64,000 bases of DNA from Bradyrhizobium lupini. Its GTDB lineage: Bacteria > Pseudomonadota > Alphaproteobacteria > Rhizobiales > Xanthobacteraceae. Positions 56,277 to 63,989 of the stretch are shown here, in pieces; positions within the stretch are counted from its first letter, which is position 1, and the number at the start of each line of letters is the position of its first letter. Both the position numbers and the translations under genes were made by a program. The stretch lies in assembly GCF_040939785.1 (NCBI RefSeq), contig NZ_CP162553.1, positions 2,604,001 to 2,668,000 of the forward strand, read 5' to 3'. The notes under the pieces are model-generated. The model worked only from the letters and a program-made list of their open reading frames with translations. It was not told the origin of the DNA and made no database searches.

Positions 56277-56498
56277 TTACCTCCGCCAATTCTGGCCAAG
56301 TTCATCGTCGAACCACATCTCGGCATCGTAGTCGGCTCCCATGCGGGAACGGAAATGCAAGTAGTGCGAGTAGTGGTTGTTCGAAAGCCACGTTTTGAAT
56401 TCGGAGAAGCTCGGATGCTCCCGCCTCTCTTCGGCAAGCGTGTCATACCACGTCGTTGCCAAAGCTCGGATCGCGCGCTCTGATTCGGCCTTTGCCAT
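56277..56498 (-). CDS. small hypothetical protein
   Basis: This is a 73-residue protein from ATG 56498 (MAKAESERAIRALATTWYDT); the frame also has a start at 56513. It is rich in aromatic and acidic residues (EFKTWLSNNHYSHYLHFRSR, ending WFDDELGQNWRR). No family is recognised. It is cotranscribed with the coiled-coil protein. Confidence 0.62.
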   Translation of the reverse strand: MAKAESERAIRALATTWYDTLAEERREHPSFSEFKTWLSNNHYSHYLHFRSRMGADYDAEMWFDDELGQNWRR

Positions 56499-56564
56499 GA
56501 ACCATCTTAGCAAACTGGATGCAGGCCGATCGAGCCTGAGCGTCCGGTCGCCACACCCGTAACC

Positions 56565-56755
56565 CTACGGTGCATTCACATCCCGGGCGGCCTGCACAGC
56601 CGCATCGAAAATCTCGACTCGCAGCATGGGAAATCGACGCTTCAAATCCTTGGCCCCGATCTCCACGCCGTCCTTGTGGCGAACTCGGTTTTCACAAGAC
56701 CGTCGACGATGATCGCATACGCGCTCGTGGGCAGATTTCGGCCTCGTTTCGACAT
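56565..56755 (-). pseudogene. small conserved-looking protein, frameshifted
   Basis: From ATG 56755 one frame reads MSKRGRNLPTSAYAIIVDGL and VKTEFA. The next frame, entered if one base is restored at the GG at 56679-56680, reads HKDGVEIGAKDLKRRFPMLR and ends VQAARDVNAP at 56565. The joined product would be 63 residues. Family and function are unknown. It follows the M41-like gene on the same strand and may have been cotranscribed with it. Confidence 0.5.
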
Positions 56756-56791
56756 CTTCAGATCGCCACGAATTGCACTCTCTTTCGTTGC

Positions 56792-57208
56792 TTAGAGTGA
56801 GTCTCCCTGTGGGAGCACCCCCTCGGCGTCTTCTTGCGGAAGCCAAGTAGCCGTCCTTGTCATCTTCCAAGTGGACGCCTTCTGTGACGAGTTCCTTTGC
56901 CCAGCAGTCGTCATAAAGCATCGCCCTGATCATGAGCGCGCCCCGGAAATTCGATGTCGTGCGCGATCGTGCCCGCGACCTCGATCAAAACGCGTCCGAA
57001 TATATTTCTTCTTTCGCTCGGACTCATCGAAATGGCGAAAACCGCCCGGAGGGGCATCCTGCTCAAATTCCGTCTTGTCCACGGCGCCCTTGACGTCCGC
57101 CACGATCGACACCGAAATCGGAAGACGTTCAAGCAAGCAGCCCATAACCGCATGTCCCGCTTCGTGACAGGCCGTCTCTATCTTAATTTCTTCCATTTCA
57201 TCCGACAC
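56792..57208 (-). pseudogene. small M41-like (FtsH-protease-domain) metallopeptidase, frameshifted
   Basis: Residues 1-30 contain IETACHEAGHAVMGCLLERL, with the HEAGH zinc site typical of the FtsH peptidase (M41) fold. No AAA ATPase domain is present. The reading then changes frame at least twice: VLIEVAGTIAHDIEFPGRAH lies in one frame, and CWAKELVTEGVHLEDDKDGY in another. The joined protein would be about 135 residues. Stand-alone M41-like proteins of this size occur in mobile elements. As written it is inactive. Confidence 0.65.
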
Positions 57209-57368
57209 GGTCGCGTTTCTGCCAGTTGGCCTGCGAGACCATTGTAACCTGCGACCATCCTTGAAAACAGCCGGCTCGCGAGCCTGAGCGGCTGCGTTTT
57301 ACTGCGCGTCCACATCCACCAGCCTCCGCTTCCAATCGTTGTTGCGGCGTGGTGACTCAGGCCAAAAT

Positions 57369-58124
57369 CTACGCGATCGCCTGCCGTGGCAGCGTGAGCA
57401 CCGTGAGGATCTCGTCGTCCGGCAGAAGGAACGACTGCTCTTCTACCTCGTGCCGATCGCATCCCTTGAAATCGAACCAGGCATCCGCCGGATTCTTTCG
57501 GGGGAAGTTTTGTTCGTCGGCGCCCCGGAGCAGCATGTCGGCGGCGAACGTCTGATCGTCCAATGCCCTGACGGGCCGCCACCATTCCGCGATCATCGGC
57601 GACGTCTTGTACCAGACGCGATTCCGCCTGTTGTGGCAAACAATGACCATGGGGAAATGGTTCAACGCGGTCATCTTCACAAGGGTGGCCGTGAGACTGA
57701 CGTCGAACTCATCGGCCAACTCCCTGGACGCCGCCAAAGTGAGGCGCTTCATCTTCCAAAGTCGCGGAAGAACCATAAAAATAGGAAGAATCAGATCGGA
57801 GGCGAAGTCGTCGGCACGCCGCTCCGGACTAAGCGCGTCATGCCTGAAATTGCAGACGTCGTTCTTGCCGCAGAAGAGAACCTTTCCGCGATCGTAGTGC
57901 CAATGCCCAAGCTCGTGTCCAAGGGAGAAGCGGCGACGCTGTCGCATGCTGAGGCTATTGACCGCGATGACGGCGCGCTTCTTCGATCCCAAGATCGTGG
58001 CTTCGCAGTTGTCGATCGGCCTGTAATTGACCACTGCGCCTTGCGTCCATCCGATGGCATCGAGGTCGATATCCTTGGGCTCCGCGATCCCGAGCCCGAC
58101 GAGCAGGCGCTCTGCCGGGGTCAT
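57369..58124 (-). CDS. ImmA/IrrE-family metallo-endopeptidase
   Basis: This 251-residue gluzincin-like protease has HELGH (His70, Glu71, His74) and a third ligand in ERRADDFASDLILP (about Glu101), the COG2856 pattern. The C-terminal half after 125 is a separate domain (LADEFDVSLTATLVKMTALN). Family members cleave or inactivate repressors in ICEBs1, Deinococcus IrrE, and in CBASS the CapP protein. It is the last gene of a three-gene operon, overlapping the coiled-coil gene by 4 bp. Given its position next to a CBASS operon, a CapP-like role in induction is a reasonable hypothesis. Confidence 0.92.
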   Translation of the reverse strand: MTPAERLLVGLGIAEPKDIDLDAIGWTQGAVVNYRPIDNCEATILGSKKRAVIAVNSLSMRQRRRFSLGHELGHWHYDRGKVLFCGKNDVCNFRHDALSPERRADDFASDLILPIFMVLPRLWKMKRLTLAASRELADEFDVSLTATLVKMTALNHFPMVIVCHNRRNRVWYKTSPMIAEWWRPVRALDDQTFAADMLLRGADEQNFPRKNPADAWFDFKGCDRHEVEEQSFLLPDDEILTVLTLPRQAIA

Positions 58125-58546
58125 TCTTCCCCTTCTTCCTTGTCCTCGTTTTCAAGCGCCTCGAGCTGCGCCAGATCCTTCAACAGGTTTTCCTCATCAC
58201 GCTCAGAAAGTTTGCCACCCTTGCGTGCGGCCATCATTGAATCAGCGACCTCACCGGATCGCATCCCATCGAAACGACGACGCGCTTTCGCAAGGTCGAA
58301 GCTCTTGACGTTCTCCTGCTCACGGTATGCCTTCGATTCATCCTGAGCCCGCTCGAAACGCATCCGAGCGGCACGCGCCCTCGCCTGCTCCAAAGCGCGG
58401 CCGGCGCGGGCCACCGCCTTCTCGAAATCGTCACCCGCTTCCTTGAAGTCTTCGCGCAGATCGGCTTCCGAGGCTTCAAGTATGCTGTCGTCGATGGCCC
58501 GGTCGAGCTTCGACAATTTCTCGCGGTCTGTCGGATCTCTGCTCAT
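58121..58546 (-). CDS. acidic coiled-coil protein between sigma-like and ImmA genes
   Basis: This 141-residue protein starts MSRDPTDREKLSKLDRAIDD at 58546, where the ATG overlaps the sigma-like gene stop (ATGA). It is charged and almost entirely helical (AVARAGRALEQARARAARMR) and ends in an acidic tail (LENEDKEEGEE). There is no Cys or membrane segment. Its size and placement suggest a binding partner of the sigma-like protein, for example an anti-sigma factor, or the substrate of the ImmA-type protease. No family is recognised. Confidence 0.75.
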   Translation of the reverse strand: MSRDPTDREKLSKLDRAIDDSILEASEADLREDFKEAGDDFEKAVARAGRALEQARARAARMRFERAQDESKAYREQENVKSFDLAKARRRFDGMRSGEVADSMMAARKGGKLSERDEENLLKDLAQLEALENEDKEEGEE

Positions 58547-59151
58547 CGCCACCATCCCTTCGGATACTCCCGACGGGCGAAGCGCCGGATTTTCTTGATC
58601 ACGTAGTCCAGGCGCGCCTGGTCGACGCCCAGAAAATCCCGCAGCGTCTCGCCCCTCATGTCATTCTCCCAGCCGAGTAGCACCATGCTCATCTCCTCGT
58701 CGGCGCCGTAGTGCACGTTCAGTGCCGCACAAACCTCCGATGCCGCCCGATCCTGTTCCGCCCGGATTGCCGCATCCTCCGGGCTCGGTCCCGACGCTTT
58801 CAATTCGAACTTCGACTTGCGCTCGCCGGTCGTCACGTCCTCTATCGGAACCTGCTGCTGCAGACGATCGCGCCGGTGGCCGGCGATGTTCCGCATCGAC
58901 TGGACCAGGAAGACTATGAACCTGGTGATGCGCGGGCAGCGCTTCTCCTGGAAGAGCGCGGAACACATCGCCTCCTGCAATAGGTCGCCCTCGGCGAAGT
59001 CGGTCCCACCAAGGTAACGGCGTTCGATGGCGTCCAGACGAGCGAGGTCGAGCGGCGTCAGCCCGTCCAGCGCCGACGCCACCTCATCGTATGTGAGGTG
59101 CTCGGTCGCGGAGGCCGATACTTCGGGAGGCGGCACGCTGATGTCGTCCAT
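58543..59151 (-). CDS. sigma-70-like RNA polymerase factor
   Basis: The 202-residue protein from ATG 59151 (MDDISVPPPEVSASATEHLT) has a sigma region-2-like helix pair, AEGDLLQEAMCSALFQEKRC and ITRFIVFLVQSMRNIAGHRR. A C-terminal region-4-like part follows (LLGWENDMRGETLRDFLGVD, LDYVIKKIRRFARREYPKGW). Such ECF-like proteins direct transcription of a few promoters. It is the first gene of the operon and is divergent from the CBASS genes, with a concentric palindrome beginning 16 bp upstream of its ATG. The ribosome site is weak (AGGA). The frame continues upstream through the CBASS side without similarity. Confidence 0.8.
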   Translation of the reverse strand: MDDISVPPPEVSASATEHLTYDEVASALDGLTPLDLARLDAIERRYLGGTDFAEGDLLQEAMCSALFQEKRCPRITRFIVFLVQSMRNIAGHRRDRLQQQVPIEDVTTGERKSKFELKASGPSPEDAAIRAEQDRAASEVCAALNVHYGADEEMSMVLLGWENDMRGETLRDFLGVDQARLDYVIKKIRRFARREYPKGWWR

Positions 59152-59166
59152 AGCTTCACGTATCCT

Positions 59167-59229
59167 ATGCCGGCCAAAAATCTCTTTCGGACAAAAAAAT
59201 CGAGTCCGAAACGCGCAGCTGGCCGGCAT
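59167..59229. promoter_or_regulatory. concentric double palindrome in the CBASS/sigma divergent promoter
   Basis: Outer arms ATGCCGGCCA (59167-59176) and TGGCCGGCAT (59220-59229) and inner arms TTTCGGAC (59185-59192) and GTCCGAAA (59204-59211) are both perfect and share the same centre (59198). The spacers between arms are 8 bp on both sides. The site occupies the 144-bp gap between sigma-like and CD-NTase start codons. It may be a two-dimer operator, a cruciform, or an RNA hairpin in either leader. Confidence 0.75.
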
Positions 59230-59295
59230 GCAGATGTAGAGGCGACCGGTTTCGATGGGACCGGGGGCAATCATTTGAAAACCGGTGATAAAACA

Positions 59296-60495
59296 ATGAA
59301 TTACATAATAGAACGGGCGCAGCTGCGCCAGTCGCAGCTGGCCGACCTCATCGAGGAGGCCTGCCAGCATCTCGAGCCGTCGTCCTATCAGCGCGAGGTC
59401 GCGCAGCAGCGCTATGAAGGCGTCGGCGACTGGCTCTCCCAGTCCGACGACCCGCTGCTGGCCGAAATCGCCATCCGGCTCCAGGGCTCCGTGGCGATCG
59501 GCACGACGGTCAAGCCGATTGGCATCGCCGAGTACGACGTCGATCTGGTGGCGCACGTGCCGGATATCGACACCGCGATCTCGCCCGCGATGCTTAAGGC
59601 GCGCATTGGGGACCGTCTTCGGGCGAACGGCCACTACGCCCCCCTGCTGCTGGAGATGCCGCGCTGCTGGCGGCTCAACTATGCCAACGAATTCCACCTG
59701 GACATCACCCCCAGCATCCCCAATCCCGGCTGTACGCTCGGTGGCGAACTCGTCCCCGACAAGACATTGAAGTCCTGGAAGGCATCCAATCCCATGGGGT
59801 ACCGGGCGAAGTTCGAGCGTCGCGCCAAGCTGCGTGCCCGGATCCGCTCCGCCTTCGGACGGACCCTCGCCAGCACCATCGCGAAGGACTCGGTAGAGCC
59901 CTATCCTGAGCAAATGAAGCTGAAGGGCCTCTTGCGCCGGACCGTGCAGATCGCAAAGCGCCATCGTGATCTCGAATTTATCGGCGACGCCGACGGCGTG
60001 GCGCCGCTGTCGATCATTATCACGACGCTGACCTCGCGAGCCTACGAATTCTGCGTCGGCAACGTGGTGTACGACCACGAACTGGACCTGATCGTCGACT
60101 TGCTGCGCCGCATGCCGGACATGATCGAGACCCGTGTCACTGACGCCAGCGCGGAATGGTATCTCTGGAACCAGACCACGAAAGGCGAGAACTTTTGCGA
60201 AAAATGGAACAAGCACCCAGAGCGTGCGGTCGCGTTCTTCGAGTGGCACATCAAGCTCATCGCCGACATCGAGCGGCTCGCGGCGGCGGAGGGGCTCGAT
60301 GATGTGCGCCGACTGCTGGGCGACGTCGTCGGACGTACGCCGGCAAATGCCGCGCTCGACGCGCTGACAGCGCGCCTCAGCACGGCCCGTACGGGCAACA
60401 AGCTTTCGGTCACCAAGCCAGCCGGTCTGATCTTGGGCACGACCGTCGGTGCTACGCCTGTCCGGAGCAACACGTTCTTCGGCGATGCGCGGTGA
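59296..60495 (+). CDS. CBASS CD-NTase (cyclic oligonucleotide synthase)
   Basis: This is a cGAS/DncV-like nucleotidyltransferase that would make a cyclic oligonucleotide signal on phage infection. The start MNYIIERAQLRQSQLADLIE at 59296 gives 399 residues. The catalytic site is visible: GS at 64-65 in RLQGSVAIGTTVKPI, metal Asp81 and Asp83 in EYDVDLVAHV, and Asp136 in FHLDITPSIP. The end, SNTFFGDAR, is short and exposed, as expected for a C-terminus joined by an E2-like protein. It is 5 bp from the E2-like gene, and the three CBASS genes form one operon. The product nucleotide cannot be told from the sequence. Confidence 0.93.
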   Translation: MNYIIERAQLRQSQLADLIEEACQHLEPSSYQREVAQQRYEGVGDWLSQSDDPLLAEIAIRLQGSVAIGTTVKPIGIAEYDVDLVAHVPDIDTAISPAMLKARIGDRLRANGHYAPLLLEMPRCWRLNYANEFHLDITPSIPNPGCTLGGELVPDKTLKSWKASNPMGYRAKFERRAKLRARIRSAFGRTLASTIAKDSVEPYPEQMKLKGLLRRTVQIAKRHRDLEFIGDADGVAPLSIIITTLTSRAYEFCVGNVVYDHELDLIVDLLRRMPDMIETRVTDASAEWYLWNQTTKGENFCEKWNKHPERAVAFFEWHIKLIADIERLAAAEGLDDVRRLLGDVVGRTPANAALDALTARLSTARTGNKLSVTKPAGLILGTTVGATPVRSNTFFGDAR

Positions 60496-60499
60496 CTGA

Positions 60500-60982
60500 A
60501 TGCGATTGGGGCGCCGGAAGCCGTTGACGGCAGCGCAGCAGTACGTGAACCTGAGAGCCAATCCGTTGAGCTTGGGCGCAGGAACGCTGCGGGCCGGCGC
60601 CTTTGTCTGGAGGTTCGATACCTCGCCCTCTCCTCTGAGCAGGATCTACCGCGTTCGCATCGAGATGGCGCAGGAGCGATCGCCGCGCACGTTCATCGAG
60701 ACGCCGGATCTCGCGCAGCTCGCCGGCGGACGCGACTTGCCCCATGTCTATCACAATCCGACGCGCCTGTGTCTCTATCTGCCTGGAACCTCAGAGTGGC
60801 AGGCATGGATCCGGATCGATCAGACCATCGTACCGTGGACCATGCTTTGGCTCTGGTATTTCGAGGACTGGCTTGCGTCAGACGAATGGAAGGGCGGAGG
60901 CGTCCATCGGTCGGGACACGATCAGGACCTTGGCCGCTCGCCGAGACTTCGGTTCATAGATCAAACCGGGGTGCACAAATGA
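60500..60982 (+). CDS. CBASS lone E2-like conjugating protein (short type II)
   Basis: This 160-residue protein resembles bacterial ubiquitin-conjugating (E2) proteins of short type II CBASS, which lack the E1 and JAB parts of Cap2/Cap3. The family signature is LPHVYHNPTRLCLYLPGTSE, with the expected catalytic Cys91 in RLCLYLP. Next come an aromatic block TIVPWTMLWLWYFEDWL and a Gly-rich end WKGGGVHRSGH. It would form a thioester with the CD-NTase C-terminus and attach it to a target, priming the enzyme. Its stop overlaps the patatin start by 4 bp. Confidence 0.85.
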   Translation: MRLGRRKPLTAAQQYVNLRANPLSLGAGTLRAGAFVWRFDTSPSPLSRIYRVRIEMAQERSPRTFIETPDLAQLAGGRDLPHVYHNPTRLCLYLPGTSEWQAWIRIDQTIVPWTMLWLWYFEDWLASDEWKGGGVHRSGHDQDLGRSPRLRFIDQTGVHK

Positions 60983-62018
60983 ACCACGACGAGTTGCCGA
61001 CCTACAAGATCCTGTCCATCGACGGAGGAGGTATCCTCGGTGCCTTTCCGGCTGCCTTCCTGGCGAAGCTCGAAGATCATCTCGACGCGCCGCTTGTCTC
61101 CTACTTCGACCTGATCGGAGGAACGTCCACCGGCGGCATCATCGCCATCGGACTCGGGCTCGGTCTGTCGGCGAAGGATATCCTCAAACTTTACGAAGAA
61201 CAGGGCCGCGCCATCTTCGGACAGCAGCACGGCGCCATCGCGAACTTCGTGTTGCAGCGCTGGAGGGGCGCGCGTCAACTCATCGCCTCGAAATATTCCT
61301 CCAAGCCGCTGCACGACGCGCTCGTGGGGGCGCTTGGCGATCGGCGGCTCGGCGAGAGCCAAACCCGCCTGGTCGTGCCAGCATGGCACCCCATGCTCGA
61401 ACGCGTCTACATATACAAGACCGCCCATCATCCGCGCCTCGAGACCGACTACAGAGTTTCTGCGGTCGATGCGGCGATGGCAACGGCGGCAGCTCCAACG
61501 TTCCTGAACCCACACACCACCGAGGATGCCATCGAGCTTGTCGACGGCGGCGTTTGGGCGAACAACCCGATCGGCGTCGCCTCGATCGAAGCCATCGGAA
61601 TGCTCGGCTGGCCTGCCGATCGGCTGAAGATCCTAAGCATAGGCACGATCAAGGACGTAAAGGCGCCGCCGCGGTGGAAAGGCAAGCTGCCCATGGCGAC
61701 ATCGATGGCACGCCTGTTTATGGCCGGACAGTCGCATAGCGCAATGAGTACGGCAAAGATCGTCACGGGCGACGTCCATCATCGGCAGGCAATCTGGCGG
61801 ATCGATCAAACGCTCCGTTGGGGCGGTACACCCTGGATAACGCCGGGCGCATTACCGAGATGAAAAACCGTGGCTTCACCGAGGCTCGCGAGCAGTTGCC
61901 GATTCTGCGGCGCCACTTCTTCGCTCAGCAGGCGAAGGAGTTTGTCCCCTGCCATTCGCTGAACTCCGAGAGCACCAATCTCGATCGCAACAAATCTGCG
62001 CTAGATCCAGCCGCATAA
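60979..62018 (+). pseudogene. capV: CBASS effector, patatin-like phospholipase (CapV type), C-terminal frameshift
   Basis: This effector would be switched on by the cyclic nucleotide and degrade the inner membrane. The start MNHDELPTYKILSIDGGGIL at 60979 shows the oxyanion loop DGGGILG, then the nucleophile GGTSTGG (Ser50) and the catalytic Asp189 in ELVDGGVWANNP. The catalytic domain is complete. Near 61811 the sequence ACGCTCCG appears to lack one base; as written the frame ends RWGGTPWITPGALPR at 61863. The restored frame reads PLGRYTLDNAGRITEMKNRG and continues to 62018, about 345 residues. The lost part may affect stability or nucleotide sensing. Confidence 0.88.
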
Positions 62019-62299
62019 CAGTCGCTATCTGCCCTTGACTGTCGTACTATTGAACAACGGATGCTATCGCATCATCATGCAACGCCGCTAGGCATTCTAT
62101 GGATTTCCATGAGCAATCAAACGATTTATCGCAATGGCGCGCGCTTGGCCTAGGGCCACCCGCGATACCGAAGGCGCTAGACTTCACGAGGTCTTGTCGG
62201 CCGCGACCGAACGCCGAGGTTCGGAGTTCATGGAGGAGGTCGTCGACGGCGCTCTTTGAAGAAAGCGTGACATCAACGCCACGCTCTCGCATTGATGTC
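62019..62299. other. intergenic, CBASS 3' end
   Basis: No gene is supported in these 281 bp. The plus-strand frame across 62099-62710 lies over the minus-strand secreted-protein gene and reads like a shadow of it. Confidence 0.4.
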
Positions 62300-62821
62300 T
62301 CAAGGCGCGGGACAGTTCTTCTCAGCCACGCATCTAACGCACTGGATCGCCCAAGACTTGATGTTCTCGGCCGCAGGCTGCCGAATGATCACTCCGCGAA
62401 TTCGAATGTTCTGCCACGCACGTCCTTCACCTGGTCCCTTGCCATCGCAGCTGATCGGCACAGTTACGGTTCGATTGTCCGCGGAGATCGACGGCTGACC
62501 ATACCTGCCGTTATTCTGGCTGATATTATCTACGCTGATCGCATCGATCGAACGATTTTGAATGATCGTCCCGGGAGGGGCCATGTAAGTCACCGCGCCG
62601 CTCCTGTCGTTGCGACGAATACGCGGCGGGAAGCCAACGACATCCCCCGCCGGGCAGGTTATCTCTCCCTCTTGCGTGAACTGTTGCGGGCTTTCATACG
62701 CGGCTTGTAGGTTTGTCATGCATTGGTCGATCTCGTCGGCCCAGACAACATCGGTCGAATAGGCCACGGTAAGCAACAATGCACCAATCGTTCTAGCGTG
62801 GCGCGCCAATGACGTCGGCAT
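62300..62821 (-). CDS. small secreted protein
   Basis: This 173-residue protein from ATG 62821 (MPTSLARHARTIGALLLTVA) has a signal peptide cleaved near VVWADE. The mature part has several Cys (DEIDQCMTNLQ, GEITCPAGDVVGFPPRIRR, PISCDGKG, WAIQCVRCVAEKNC) that could form disulfides. It resembles no family I can name. It lies 15 bp after the membrane-protein gene on the same strand, so both are likely in one operon. Confidence 0.7.
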   Translation of the reverse strand: MPTSLARHARTIGALLLTVAYSTDVVWADEIDQCMTNLQAAYESPQQFTQEGEITCPAGDVVGFPPRIRRNDRSGAVTYMAPPGTIIQNRSIDAISVDNISQNNGRYGQPSISADNRTVTVPISCDGKGPGEGRAWQNIRIRGVIIRQPAAENIKSWAIQCVRCVAEKNCPAP

Positions 62822-62835
62822 CTTGGTTACCCTCT

Positions 62836-63411
62836 TCACTTGCCTGCCTGCAGGCACTGGCGTGATTGAACGGTCACTTCAGCGACCGACAACTTTTCCT
62901 TATCGATCGCGTTCAGACACGCGTTGACGCGTGCCACGTCAACCTGAGGTCCTTGTCCGACGGGAGAGGCGGAAGGCGTGTCCGATCGTGGCACCGGCTG
63001 GACCACCGGGGGTGTTTGAGTCGGCTTCTCCAATTTGGCGACGGCCACCGATTGACCGAACGTGACTAGCTCTGCGAACGAACCTGGCCAGCGGAAGAAG
63101 AAGCAGCTGATGCACAAGCCCAAGACAACGCAGATGCTCAGCGTATAAGCCCAAACAATCACGAAAACCGGCAAACGGAGGATGGCAAACCCTTGGCGAT
63201 CACGCCCCAATATTCCCGCGATTGCAGATACGATCAGGAACAGGATGAGCAATATCAGTATGACGATTGCTCCAAGCGCAGCGACGCTCCAACTGATACG
63301 GAAGGACTCGATGATGGCCAGCACCGCAACAATGGCGATCGCCGGCCACACGATACGGGTGGCCGGGTACTCTCGATTTGCCTCCCGCAGGAGCTCAAGA
63401 GGCGAAACCAT
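62836..63411 (-). CDS. membrane protein with periplasmic Pro-rich tail
   Basis: This 191-residue protein has three or four membrane segments (IVWPAIAIVAVLAIIESFRI; ALGAIVILILLILFLIVSAI; LPVFVIVWAYTLSICVVLGL). A Pro-rich linker (KPTQTPPVVQPVPRSDTPSA) and a short C-terminal domain with two Cys (VNACLNAIDKEKLSVAEVTV, QCLQAGK) follow. The family is unknown. It is the first gene of the pair with the secreted protein. Confidence 0.72.
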   Translation of the reverse strand: MVSPLELLREANREYPATRIVWPAIAIVAVLAIIESFRISWSVAALGAIVILILLILFLIVSAIAGILGRDRQGFAILRLPVFVIVWAYTLSICVVLGLCISCFFFRWPGSFAELVTFGQSVAVAKLEKPTQTPPVVQPVPRSDTPSASPVGQGPQVDVARVNACLNAIDKEKLSVAEVTVQSRQCLQAGK

Positions 63412-63620
63412 GAAAACTCCTCAGTCAAAAAGCTACAGTGAATGATTCTTGGCAAAGACCTTACCGCTCGCCTTTCGCCACACGCCACACGTGGAAGACA
63501 CGCGCCCTTTAGAGCACGGTCGCAAGCGGCTACCTTGCTTACCGCGCAACCGCTTGAAATCGCTCGACCAAATAACTTTCACTCTACAATCTAGGGCTGT
63601 ACGCCGTTTGTCAAGATGAG
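63412..63620. other. intergenic at the right side
   Basis: These 209 bp contain the likely promoter of the membrane-protein gene. No gene or terminator is supported. Confidence 0.35.
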
Positions 63621-63989
63621 CTACGGGTCTAGTCGACACGCAATGAGCCGATCTTCAATCCTGACGAGGTCCATGACCCAAACCAACCGCCGGTCATCGT
63701 GGATTGGCTGTAGGAATGCGACGAAAGGTCGACCGGCGCTGCCAACGGCCTTATCCGTCTGGCAGCGCACGTCTGCCGAGGGGGCAAATGGGCATGGATC
63801 TCGAAGGCAGGGCTTCACCGAAGCATTTCGACGCTTGCGATCCAGAACTCTCCGGAAGTATGAGACCACCTCGCCTTCGCCCCTGAAAGAACGTCGATGA
63901 CTGATTTTAATTTCACGCTGGATACGTTCCTTGACCGCCGCGAGATGCGATCGCTGATCATCAACGATACGCGGCTTCAACCAGATCAT
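63621..63989 (-). CDS. possible hypothetical protein, low support
   Basis: A 122-residue minus-strand frame contains natural-looking text in its second half (VSYFRRVLDRKRRNASVKPC, FVAFLQPIHDDRRLVWVMDL). The first part lies over a plus-strand frame that also looks real (63897 onward), so the start is doubtful. No family is recognised. Confidence 0.3.
   Translation of the reverse strand: MIWLKPRIVDDQRSHLAAVKERIQREIKISHRRSFRGEGEVVSYFRRVLDRKRRNASVKPCLRDPCPFAPSADVRCQTDKAVGSAGRPFVAFLQPIHDDRRLVWVMDLVRIEDRLIACRLDP

Noticed and set aside
62099..62710. 203-codon plus-strand frame after the CBASS operon
   Set aside because: It lies over the minus-strand secreted-protein gene, whose signal peptide and Cys pattern are more convincing.
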